Below, one piece after another: positions 35,368 through 43,143 of a stretch of 64,000 nucleotides of DNA. Source of the DNA: Dyadobacter sp. UC 10 (GTDB lineage Bacteria; Bacteroidota; Bacteroidia; Cytophagales; Spirosomataceae); NCBI RefSeq assembly GCF_008369915.1, contig NZ_VSRN01000001.1:6754501-6818500 (forward strand), in the 5' to 3' direction. The translations under genes were made by a program, and so were the position numbers. Position 1 is the first letter of the stretch. Each line of letters starts with the position of its first letter. The notes beneath the pieces were generated by a model that saw only the letters and a list, made by a program, of their open reading frames with translations, searched no databases and was not told the origin of the DNA.

Positions 35368-36516
35368 TTAATTGATGACGCGAAAAAGTCGGTTCCACCT
35401 AATCTTATTAAAGAAGCTGGTCGGATTTGGATCAATGGACATCCATACGAATACCGCTTTCCCTACAATGTGGTCTTTGGGTACAAATCCCCAGTAGCGA
35501 GAATCCGCAGAATTGTGACGGTTATCACCCATCATAAAATAATAATCCTGCTTGAATGTGTAGCTCGTAATCGCTTTTCCGGCAATGGAAACTGATTTTT
35601 CACCCAATTCAACTCCTTCATTTTCTTCATAATTCTTGATTACCGGTCCGTACATCGCTACATTTTCCGGGGTTAATTGCACAGTCATGCCCTCCTTAGG
35701 CACCCTTACCGGCCCATAATTATCACGGTTCCATTTAAAAAGTGTTGAATTCGGATAAAGCATCGGCTCGCTAATGTCTTTGGAAGATTTTACCACGGTA
35801 ATGCTTTTTACAAAATCATAAGTCTTCAATTTCGCAGCGATCTCCTCAGTTGTAAATACGAGGTAACCCATCTGATCATTGCCAGGAATCGTGTCGTTAT
35901 AAGTTTCTGAATAAGCGTTGTATTCTGAAATACCGTTTTCCTTGAACACTTTCGCTTCATTTACCGCCGTAGTTGTTGCCACGAAATATTCATTTTCCAT
36001 TCGTACCGGATTTTCTACGGCAGTACCATTGGCATAAACCTGCAAATCCCTCACTTCCAAATTGTCCCCCGGAAGCCCCACACATCTTTTGATGTAATTG
36101 GTTTTTAGATCGACCGGATGTTGTAACTCAGGCGGATAATTGAATACGACCACATCCCCACGTTTTACGTCGCTGAAACCGGGGAGCCGGTACTGCGGTA
36201 ACTGAATCGCGTCGGTATAAGACGGAATGTTGGTACCCCAGATGGTTTGATGCGTCAAAGGGACCTGCAGCGGTGTTTTGGGAGTACGGGTGCCATAATG
36301 CAGTTTGCTCACAAAGAGAAAATCGCCGACCAGGAGGCTGTTCTCCATGGAGGGGGTCGGAATAGTGAAAGCTTCAAAAAATAACCAGCGGATCAGGGTA
36401 GCCGCGACAACCGCAAACAGTATGGAATCAAACCACTCTCTTACCGCTGACTTTTTCTTTTTAGTACTCACTGTATTTGAAATCAATTCTTTATTTAGAG
36501 ACATGCTTATATTCAA
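35368..36516 (-). CDS. lepB: Signal peptidase I (copy 2)
   Basis: 382 residues, colinear with copy 1 and clearly its tandem duplicate. Catalytic Ser56 in IPTPSMENSLLVGDF and Lys143 in NYIKRCVGLPGD; N-terminal membrane helix about 30-52. Both active-site residues are intact in both copies. It starts 14 bases after dapB. The pairs of long LepB proteins seen in this phylum probably share or divide substrates; which does which cannot be seen. Confidence 0.94.
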   Translation of the reverse strand: MNISMSLNKELISNTVSTKKKKSAVREWFDSILFAVVAATLIRWLFFEAFTIPTPSMENSLLVGDFLFVSKLHYGTRTPKTPLQVPLTHQTIWGTNIPSYTDAIQLPQYRLPGFSDVKRGDVVVFNYPPELQHPVDLKTNYIKRCVGLPGDNLEVRDLQVYANGTAVENPVRMENEYFVATTTAVNEAKVFKENGISEYNAYSETYNDTIPGNDQMGYLVFTTEEIAAKLKTYDFVKSITVVKSSKDISEPMLYPNSTLFKWNRDNYGPVRVPKEGMTVQLTPENVAMYGPVIKNYEENEGVELGEKSVSIAGKAITSYTFKQDYYFMMGDNRHNSADSRYWGFVPKDHIVGKAVFVWMSIDPNPTSFFNKIRWNRLFRVIN

Positions 36517-36530
36517 TTATTGATAGAGTT

Positions 36531-37250
36531 CTAATTCAGGTTTTCAAGCAAATCGTCCATCCCGAACACACCAACCTTACCGGGAAGCCATTCTGCCGAA
36601 ACAACTGCACCCAATGCAAATCCTGCCCTGGTGTGCGCGGTGTGGGTAATTTCAATCATATCAACCTCAGATTCATACCTTACGATATGAGTTCCGGGAA
36701 CTTCTCCCAGCCTTTTGGCTTCTATTTGCACAAAACCTTCTTCGTCTTCGGGAGCCAGCTTCCAACCTTTCTGCGCCTCATTTTCTGCTATAATACCTTC
36801 CGCCAGCGTAATTGCTGTTCCGCTTGGCGCATCCAGCTTATGAATATGGTGAATTTCAGTCATCGAGCTTCGGTAAGCTTGTCCTTTCATCAAGCGCGCA
36901 AGTTGGCGGTTCAACCGAAAAAACAGATTCACACCAATGCTGTAATTGGACGCATAGAAGAATGCGCCCTGCTCCTTTAGGCACAAATTTTCAATCTCTG
37001 TTTTGTGTTCAAGCCAACCTGTTGTACCGCTCACGATCGGCCAGCCTTTTTTCAAACAATACGTGATATTTTCGTAAGCTGCCTCAGGAGCACTGAACTC
37101 AATTGCCACATCCACATCCTCAGAAGCCAGCTCATCCATTTCATGCCGGTTTTGCACATCAATTTTCCCTACGATTGCGTGCCCTCTTTCGAGAGCAATT
37201 CTTTCAATCGTTTTTCCCATCTTACCATACCCGAGTAATAATATTTTCAT
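36531..37250 (-). CDS. dapB: 4-hydroxy-tetrahydrodipicolinate reductase
   Basis: NAD(P)H-dependent step of lysine and diaminopimelate synthesis. 239 residues. Rossmann GYGKMGKTIERIA (about 7-19), SGTTGW, SNYSIGVNLFF, and HHIHKLDAPSGTA with the catalytic His and Lys. Sits between DUF5683 (24 bases) and lepB (14 bases), the usual Bacteroidota order. Confidence 0.95.
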   Translation of the reverse strand: MKILLLGYGKMGKTIERIALERGHAIVGKIDVQNRHEMDELASEDVDVAIEFSAPEAAYENITYCLKKGWPIVSGTTGWLEHKTEIENLCLKEQGAFFYASNYSIGVNLFFRLNRQLARLMKGQAYRSSMTEIHHIHKLDAPSGTAITLAEGIIAENEAQKGWKLAPEDEEGFVQIEAKRLGEVPGTHIVRYESEVDMIEITHTAHTRAGFALGAVVSAEWLPGKVGVFGMDDLLENLN

Positions 37251-37274
37251 TAATTAAATGATTTGATTCTATGT

Positions 37275-37964
37275 TTATTTCAGGTTAAAAACCAGCCGTA
37301 ATCCCGGTGTGGGCGTTAGCATTGCCGGTTGATGTAATTTAGGCTCAACCCGCAGCGTCAGGTCTTCCGACAAGTCAAACGTTTTTAAATGTGCTGCTAC
37401 GTTAGCTTCAATGATGGAAAGTGTGTATATCAACCCGGTTACGATGAGTGCAAATCCCCGGTTTCTGCGCCAGTAGTTCTTTCCTCTTAATGCCTGATCC
37501 TTCCTGGCCGGCAAATATTCACTGCTTGTATTCAATAAATTCCTCACCCTTACCGTCACCGTTGAATCCACCAGCTCGGGCTTCTCTTTACCAAAATTCT
37601 TATTGTTTTCGTCCAGAATAAAAAACTCCTTGTAGGCCGACAGGTAGTCATGATACTTAATCGAGTTCAGGTAATAGGCATAAAGTCCTCCCCCGAATGC
37701 AATGTACACGATGGGCGCCTTCCAGTAATCTCTGTTATAGATCTGTCCGAGTCCGGGGACCAATGCCATTCTGGTGGCCGTTTTAGGCACCGGCATGAAC
37801 TTACCTTTAACTTTTTTTAACGAATCTCCCTGCAGCAAAACCGTACTGTCGTTCACTACAATCGGGACATCCATTACCTTAAGGCTGTCCTCGGGATTCG
37901 TAATTTGAGCCGAAATACGTTGCGAAAATAGCAGAATTACCCCCAGCAAAACCCAGTTTTTCAA
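37275..37964 (-). CDS. DUF5683 family exported/membrane protein
   Basis: 229 residues. Signal peptide ending RISAQ, then a region with ALVPGLGQIYNRDYWKAP (about 70-87), the hallmark of DUF5683, and two likely membrane segments (APIVYIAFGGGLYAYYL and FALIVTGLIYTLSIIEA). Function unknown. It lies three bases after parB and is conserved at this place in the phylum, which suggests a link to envelope growth or simply to transcription of this operon. Confidence 0.8.
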   Translation of the reverse strand: MKNWVLLGVILLFSQRISAQITNPEDSLKVMDVPIVVNDSTVLLQGDSLKKVKGKFMPVPKTATRMALVPGLGQIYNRDYWKAPIVYIAFGGGLYAYYLNSIKYHDYLSAYKEFFILDENNKNFGKEKPELVDSTVTVRVRNLLNTSSEYLPARKDQALRGKNYWRRNRGFALIVTGLIYTLSIIEANVAAHLKTFDLSEDLTLRVEPKLHQPAMLTPTPGLRLVFNLK

Positions 37965-37967
37965 GTC

Positions 37968-38885
37968 TTATTTGAATTTCAATGTTTCCAGAATCTTCTT
38001 TAATTCCTCCTCAGAGCCAAAAGGGATCTTAATTTCACCTTTGTGCGCTTCACTGCTTTTTACGGATACCTTCGCACCGAAAAAGGAAGATAATTGAAAT
38101 TGTAACGACTTTATTTCCTGATTAATTGTCACTGGTTTCTTATCGATGAGCGAGGTCGTACTCATCATTCCGAGCTTTCTGACCTCATCCTCCACCTTCC
38201 GAACAGACCAGCCCTCTTCTATAATTTTATTGAAAATTTTCAACTGGCTCTGATCACTGTTAATCGTGATAATCGCCCTCGCATGCCCCATGCTGATCTT
38301 ATTATCCCGCAGAGCTGCCTGGATCACAGGAGGCAATTTCAGTAAACGAATATAGTTATTCACTGTTGTCCGGTTCTTACCGACCCGCACACCTAATTCT
38401 TCCTGCTTAAGACTGCATTCCAATATGAGACGCTGGTAGCTAAGGGCAATTTCTATCGAATTGAGGTTTTCACGCTGAATATTCTCGATCAGCGCCATTT
38501 CCAGCATCTGCTGGTCATTGGCTGTTCTTACATAAGCAGGTATCGCTGATAAGCCGATCGATCTGGACGCTTGAAGCCTCCGCTCGCCGGAAATCAATTG
38601 GTAGGAATCTTCCGCAATCTGGCGTACAGTAATGGGCTGGATAATGCCCTGGACCCGTATCGAATCCGCGAGTTCCTGCAATGCTTCCTGGTCAAATTTG
38701 GTTCTCGGCTGGTATGGGTTGGCCTCGATCTGATCCAGACTTATTTCATTCATCGACCCGACGGTTTCTGGTGCCGGGATCCGCGAGGATGATCTTGAAT
38801 TATTTACCTTCTCCGAGTCCTGCAGAAGCGCTCCCAATCCCCTGCCCAATCCGGTCATCTTTTTTGTCTTACTGCTATTCTCCAT
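37968..38885 (-). CDS. parB: Chromosome-partitioning protein ParB
   Basis: 305 residues. N-terminal CTPase domain (about 50-140: IEANPYQPRTKFD, ISGERRLQASR), central helix-turn-helix (about 145-215: LGVRVGKNRTTVNNYIRLLKL split, MGHARAII), and a C-terminal dimerisation domain. It binds parS, spreads as a CTP-dependent clamp and stimulates ParA. 21 bases after parA. Two 9-base parS-like half sites lie upstream of parA. Confidence 0.95.
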   Translation of the reverse strand: MENSSKTKKMTGLGRGLGALLQDSEKVNNSRSSSRIPAPETVGSMNEISLDQIEANPYQPRTKFDQEALQELADSIRVQGIIQPITVRQIAEDSYQLISGERRLQASRSIGLSAIPAYVRTANDQQMLEMALIENIQRENLNSIEIALSYQRLILECSLKQEELGVRVGKNRTTVNNYIRLLKLPPVIQAALRDNKISMGHARAIITINSDQSQLKIFNKIIEEGWSVRKVEDEVRKLGMMSTTSLIDKKPVTINQEIKSLQFQLSSFFGAKVSVKSSEAHKGEIKIPFGSEEELKKILETLKFK

Positions 38886-38906
38886 CTTTTAACTATTTGA
38901 TCATGA

Positions 38907-39704
38907 TCAGTTTACGCCCAATTGCCTATCCGATGAGAGCAATCCGTTTTTACTTAGAATTTCTCTTGCAAGATTTAGATAGCTAACCGCCCCCTTACTG
39001 TCTGAATCCTGGGCCATGACCGGGATACCATAACTAGGCGCTTCGCTGATGCGGACGTTACGTGGGATGATCGTATTGAAGACGAGTGACTCGAAGTGAT
39101 TGGTAACCTCATTGACAACCTGATTGGAAAGACGTAACCGGAGATCGTACATGGTAAGCAGGATCCCTTCGATAATCAGGTCGGTATTGAGTCTGGATTG
39201 TATAATTGTAATGGTATTCAATAGCTTGCCCAGGCCTTCCAGTGCAAAGTATTCGCATTGAACAGGTATAATAACAGAGTCGGCTGCGGTGAGGCTGTTA
39301 ATTGTAATCAGACCAAGTGAGGGAGAGCAATCGATGATAATGAAATCGTAATTGTCGCGCACTTCCGCAATAGCCTCTTTCATCCTGTTCTCCCTGTTTT
39401 TCAGGTTGATCATCTCGATCTCGGCACCTACAAGGTCAATATGTGAGGGAAGCAGGTTGAGGTTTGGAAAATCTGTTTCCAAAATTATTTCGGATGCTCT
39501 TGCCTGCTCTACCATGCATTCGTAGATGCTGTTTTCCATTTCCTGCGGGTTGAATCCAAGCCCGGAGGTAGAGTTCGCCTGAGGATCGGCGTCGATAATC
39601 AAGGTCCGGAATTCCAAAGCAGCCAGGCTGGCAGCCAAATTAATAGCGGTGGTCGTCTTCCCTACTCCTCCCTTTTGATTTGCAATTGCAATTACTTTGC
39701 CCAT
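38907..39704 (-). CDS. parA: Chromosome-partitioning ATPase ParA
   Basis: 265 residues. Deviant Walker A QKGGVGKTTTAIN (about 10-22), IIDADPQANST, and IIIDCSPSLG as Walker B. Drives segregation of ParB-bound origins. It heads the run parA-parB-DUF5683-dapB-lepB. On many chromosomes parAB lies near oriC; no dnaA, gidA or rpmH is visible here to confirm that. Confidence 0.96.
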   Translation of the reverse strand: MGKVIAIANQKGGVGKTTTAINLAASLAALEFRTLIIDADPQANSTSGLGFNPQEMENSIYECMVEQARASEIILETDFPNLNLLPSHIDLVGAEIEMINLKNRENRMKEAIAEVRDNYDFIIIDCSPSLGLITINSLTAADSVIIPVQCEYFALEGLGKLLNTITIIQSRLNTDLIIEGILLTMYDLRLRLSNQVVNEVTNHFESLVFNTIIPRNVRISEAPSYGIPVMAQDSDSKGAVSYLNLAREILSKNGLLSSDRQLGVN

Positions 39705-39762
39705 GTATTCATTTGTGTTACCAATTTCAAATTTCAGTTATTCAGGGCAATTCACCAAAAAA

Positions 39763-39880
39763 TGTTCCACGGAGATTTAAACAAAACATATATACTATTT
39801 AAAATCAAACACTTAACTCACATTATTATTTAATTAAAAATAGATTTACATTAAAATTGGCGGGTGTTTCACGCCCAAAC
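39763..39880. promoter_or_regulatory. Two parS-like half sites upstream of parA
   Basis: TGTTCCACG at 39763-39771 and TGTTTCACG at 39865-39873 match the left half of the known parS palindrome TGTTTCACGTGAAACA (first with the common C variant). Neither has a good right half. They could be weak ParB sites or chance. Confidence 0.3.
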
Positions 39881-40891
39881 CTGCGTTCCTTCCGTACAGT
39901 TCTTGCACATTTCAATTTCTGACCGCGATCTGATCAGTGAAGCCCGGAAGTCCTCATATTTCTTCCCCCTCCAGAGCTGCCGAAAGGTTTGACGCTTCAT
40001 ATCTCCAAGCTTATATTCGGCATCCTTATCAAAACAGCAGGGCACCACTGCGCCATCCCAGGTGATCACACAGGAATGCCACATTTTCCAGCAATGGTCT
40101 ACAAATTTATTCTTGATTGAATATCCGCCGCCTGCTTCTTTCTTGTATCGGGAATACTTATCAATAGTCGGGATCAGGTCCGAACCTTCTTCATAGTCAT
40201 AAATCTGTGCCGTTTTAAAACCAATCTCATCGACACCCATTTCCTCAGCCAATTTCTTCACATCTTCGATTTGGTGTTCATTGGGTTTAACTACCAAAAA
40301 CTGAAATATCACATGCGGCGTACTGGATTTGAGTTCCTTCTTCCACTTGATGATATTCCGCGTGCCTTCCAGCACTTTTTCCAGATTGCCTCCCACGCGA
40401 TACTGCTGGTACACATCCTGAGTGGTCCCATCAATAGAAATGATTAGCCTGTCAAGACCCGACTCGACTGTTTTTTTTGCCTTTTCGTCTGTCAGATAAT
40501 GTGCATTCGTGGAGGTAGCAGTATATATGCCTTTATTGTGCGCATATTCGACCAGTTCAAAAAATTTTGGATGCAGGTAAGGTTCCCCCTGAAAGTAGAA
40601 GATAAGATACAGCAATGTATCTGCTAGCTCGTCGATGGTCTTTTTGTATAACTGTTCCTCCATCATCCCGGTGGGTCGGGTAAAGGAACGCAGCCCGCTC
40701 GGACATTCGGGGCAGCGCAGGTTGCAGGAAGTGGTGGGTTCAAACGAAATGGCGATCGGCATGCCCCAGTGTACCGGATTTCCGGTCATCTTCGAGTAAA
40801 AGTAACTGCTCAATATCTGGATCGAATTCCAGGCACGTTTGGGCGTTACCTTGGACATTAAATTCAGACCATCCTTAAAATTTTTGTTCAT
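39869..40891 (-). CDS. Radical SAM/SPASM protein
   Basis: 340 residues. The [4Fe-4S] motif is Cys56-x3-Cys60-x2-Cys63 (SCNLRCPEC). Residues about 270-335 form a SPASM-type region with further Cys (CWKMWHSC, VVPCCFDKD, CKNC), expected to bind auxiliary clusters. Members modify peptides or proteins, or mature cofactors. No precursor peptide or peptidase is seen nearby, so the substrate is unknown. It is 72 bases after the Lrp gene and 164 before parA. Confidence 0.87.
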   Translation of the reverse strand: MNKNFKDGLNLMSKVTPKRAWNSIQILSSYFYSKMTGNPVHWGMPIAISFEPTTSCNLRCPECPSGLRSFTRPTGMMEEQLYKKTIDELADTLLYLIFYFQGEPYLHPKFFELVEYAHNKGIYTATSTNAHYLTDEKAKKTVESGLDRLIISIDGTTQDVYQQYRVGGNLEKVLEGTRNIIKWKKELKSSTPHVIFQFLVVKPNEHQIEDVKKLAEEMGVDEIGFKTAQIYDYEEGSDLIPTIDKYSRYKKEAGGGYSIKNKFVDHCWKMWHSCVITWDGAVVPCCFDKDAEYKLGDMKRQTFRQLWRGKKYEDFRASLIRSRSEIEMCKNCTEGTQVWA

Positions 40892-40962
40892 TATTTGCCG
40901 CTTTTGGCGATTAGCAATCAGCTACTTGCCCGATGTGATGATGGAATAGCAGGCTTGTCCGG

Positions 40963-41424
40963 TCAGACTACCTCGATTCCTGTGGTATACTTTATTTCGG
41001 AAATTACGAAATAACTACTGATGTGTAACACGCTTTTGAGTGCAGAAAGTTTTTGTTGATAAAATTGATTGTAAGCTTCTCCGTCCTCCACGATGACTTT
41101 CAGCATATAATCGAAGTTTCCCGAAACAACCGAACATTCGAGTACTTCACTCATATTCACGATCGCCTGATTGAAGTCCTCAAAGCTCTCCTTTCGCTGC
41201 TTGTCCAGGGTGACATTGCAATATACGACCAGACTTTTACCGAGTTTTCTCCGGTTCAGCAGGCTCACGTATTTATCGATAAACCCCTCTTTTTCAAGCT
41301 TCCTGATCCTTTCATGAACAGGAGTAACCGAGAGATTGATCTTACTTGCAATTTCCTTAATTGTCAGCTGCGCATCGTCCTGTAACAATGCGAGGATTTT
41401 ACGATCAGTAGGGTCGAGCTGCAT
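40963..41424 (-). CDS. Lrp/AsnC family regulator
   Basis: 153 residues. N-terminal helix-turn-helix (about 5-55, LQDDAQLTIKEIASKINLS and VHERIRKLEKEGFI), then the RAM/AsnC ligand domain (about 65-150, FDYMLKVIVEDGEAYNQFY). Divergent from alanine dehydrogenase, so it is a good candidate for alanine-responsive control of that gene and of itself, as in several known Lrp-ald pairs. TATTTTTG at 41501-41494 on the minus strand is its likely -7 box. Confidence 0.92.
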   Translation of the reverse strand: MQLDPTDRKILALLQDDAQLTIKEIASKINLSVTPVHERIRKLEKEGFIDKYVSLLNRRKLGKSLVVYCNVTLDKQRKESFEDFNQAIVNMSEVLECSVVSGNFDYMLKVIVEDGEAYNQFYQQKLSALKSVLHISSYFVISEIKYTTGIEVV

Positions 41425-41545
41425 TCAGTATTTTTTTCTGTTTAACCTGGGGTGCAAAAGGGATGTCGCAGAATTTTTTCTTACAAAACCAATCAAAAAT
41501 AGTTTTCTTTTCTGTGTTATCGAGAATATATGGTATGATTTTCCA

Positions 41546-41561
41546 TAAGATCTTAATTTTG
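41546..41561 (+). promoter_or_regulatory. ald -7 box overlapped by a palindrome
   Basis: TAATTTTG (41554-41561) fits the -7 consensus, 44 bases before the ald start. The 10-bp palindrome TAAGATCTTA (41546-41555) overlaps it and is a possible Lrp site. Confidence 0.45.
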
Positions 41562-41604
41562 AAAAGCTTACAGGCAATCTTCAAAATATTAACTTTTTCC
41601 GCAC

Positions 41605-42717
41605 ATGATCATTGGTGTTCCCAGGGAAATAAAGAATAATGAAAACCGTGTCGCACTGACACCGGCAGGTGTAACCGAATTTCGTAAACGCGGCCACGTT
41701 GTTTATGTACAGACCGATGCCGGAAAAGGGAGTGGCTTCAGTGACCATGAATACACAGAAGCAGGTGCGAGTATCCTGCCTTCCATAGAAGAAGTTTACG
41801 CGATCGCGGATATGATCATTAAGGTGAAGGAGCCTATTGAAACTGAATACAGGCTGATCAAAGAAGATCAATTGCTGTTTACTTATTTTCACTTTGCTTC
41901 TTCGGAGTCACTTACACACGCAATGATCGAAAGAAAAGCGGTTTGTCTGGCCTACGAAACTGTCGAGAAAACCGACAGAAGCCTTCCCTTGCTCGTTCCG
42001 ATGAGTGAAGTTGCAGGCAGAATGGCGGTGCAGGAGGGCGCAAAATATCTGGAAAAACCAATGGGCGGTTTTGGAATCCTGCTGGGCGGGGTTGCGGGTG
42101 TCAAGCCTGCTAATGTGCTGGTCCTTGGCGGAGGTATCGTAGGCACTCAATCCGCAAAAATGGCGGCTGGTCTTGGAGCTAATGTTACTATTGCGGATAT
42201 CAGTCTGCCGCGCCTGCGCTACCTGGAAGATATTATGCCTGCAAATGTGGATACGGTCATGTCCAATGAATATAACATTCGGGAACTCATCAAAAGTGCT
42301 AACCTGATCATCGGGGGAGTGCTGATTCCGGGAGCCAAAGCCCCTTCTCTGATTACCAGGGATATGCTTAAATTGATGAAACCAGGTACGGTGATGGTCG
42401 ACGTCGCTATTGATCAGGGCGGCTGCTTCGAAACATCCAAAGCCACCACCCATGAGCATCCTATTTATGAAGTCGACGGCGTGGTGCATTATTGTGTCGC
42501 CAATATGCCTGGGGCGGTTCCTTATACTTCTACGCTGGCTTTGACAAATGCAACTTTACCTTACGCCCTTCAATTGGCAGACCTGGGCTGGAAAAAAGCC
42601 TGCTCAGTCAGTGAGGAACTACGCAAAGGATTGAATGTAGTAAACGGCAAAGTGGTCTTTAAGGGGGTTTCCGATGCGTGGAACCTACCCTATACAGAGG
42701 TAAAAGAGTTATTCTGA
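41605..42717 (+). CDS. ald: Alanine dehydrogenase
   Basis: NAD-dependent, interconverts L-alanine and pyruvate plus ammonia. 370 residues, normal length. Seen: IIGVPREIKNNENRVALTP at the N-terminus, MIIKVKEPIETEY (substrate Lys), FTYFHFAS (catalytic His), and VLVLGGGIVGTQSAKMA (NAD fold, about 172-188). Divergent from the Lrp regulator with 180 bases between. A terminator follows. Confidence 0.96.
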   Translation: MIIGVPREIKNNENRVALTPAGVTEFRKRGHVVYVQTDAGKGSGFSDHEYTEAGASILPSIEEVYAIADMIIKVKEPIETEYRLIKEDQLLFTYFHFASSESLTHAMIERKAVCLAYETVEKTDRSLPLLVPMSEVAGRMAVQEGAKYLEKPMGGFGILLGGVAGVKPANVLVLGGGIVGTQSAKMAAGLGANVTIADISLPRLRYLEDIMPANVDTVMSNEYNIRELIKSANLIIGGVLIPGAKAPSLITRDMLKLMKPGTVMVDVAIDQGGCFETSKATTHEHPIYEVDGVVHYCVANMPGAVPYTSTLALTNATLPYALQLADLGWKKACSVSEELRKGLNVVNGKVVFKGVSDAWNLPYTEVKELF

Positions 42718-42741
42718 ATATAACAAACCTAGCTAACATAC

Positions 42742-42772
42742 GCCTGGCAGAAATCATCCTGCCAGGCTTTTA
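42742..42772 (+). terminator. ald terminator
   Basis: GCCTGGCAG and CTGCCAGGC pair around an 8-base loop, followed by TTTTACTTT. Confidence 0.88.
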
Positions 42773-42806
42773 CTTTCTAAAAATATTACAATAATTCTAT
42801 CACCGC

Positions 42807-42836
42807 TTGTTCTTCCCGATATTATTCTTACTTTTG
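42807..42836 (+). promoter_or_regulatory. Promoter of the structured leader RNA
   Basis: TTG at 42807-42809 and TACTTTTG at 42829-42836, spacer 19: one of the best matches to the Bacteroidota promoter in the window. Expected transcript start near 42844, 300 bases before the helicase start codon. Confidence 0.65.
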
Positions 42837-42843
42837 CATAAAA

Positions 42844-42990
42844 TTTACGAACATCCGTTCGCTTCTCTGCTTCATACGGTACGGCATATAAATAGCAGCC
42901 TGCCCCATCTAGTTCGGTAATTCAGCCGTTCACATGCAGAGCCCCACGGATGATTGTGGTGGGCTTTACGCAATCCCTTTTTAATTTTCG
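42844..42990 (+). ncRNA. Candidate structured leader RNA / attenuator
   Basis: No ORF; hand folding gives an ordered structure. Hairpin CGAAC/GTTCG (42848-42861). A 6-bp closing stem CTCTGC (42865-42870) with GCAGAG (42936-42941), enclosing ACGG/CCGT (42876 and 42926) and GGCA/TGCC (42883 and 42901). Then two overlapping hairpins: GCCCCAC with GTGGTGGGC (42941-42964), and GATTGTG with CGCAATC (42952-42975) followed by CCTTTTTAATTTT. They cannot form together, the layout of a riboswitch or attenuator. It could also be an independent small RNA. It matches no class I can name. Confidence 0.5.
42952..42988 (+). terminator. Rho-independent terminator inside the leader
   Basis: 7-bp stem GATTGTG/CGCAATC (one G-U pair), 10-base loop, U-run TTTTT then TTTT. 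It lies about 155 bases before the helicase ATG, so it would cut the helicase transcript short. Confidence 0.55.
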
Positions 42991-43143
42991 TTTTTCGCTC
43001 TCGTCATTTTCCGACAGAGGTTCGTTGTCCGAACATATCAAATAACTGATTCAGACCGGTATATTTTTTGTTTAGACAAAACCAGAGTTGCCAAATGCAG
43101 CTGAGCTGATTTTCTCAAATAGAATAATACTAATAAACAAATA

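Noticed and set aside
41908..42489. Long minus-strand frame opposite ald
   Set aside because: It is antisense to a clear alanine dehydrogenase, has Cys/His-rich nonsense composition and no family features.
42844..42990. Signal recognition particle RNA, 6S RNA, tmRNA or RNase P RNA for the structured leader
   Set aside because: AGCAGCC recalls the SRP loop, but the GGAA-type tetraloop and matching 5' strand are missing; length and motifs exclude tmRNA and RNase P, and there is no long rod with a central bubble as in 6S RNA.
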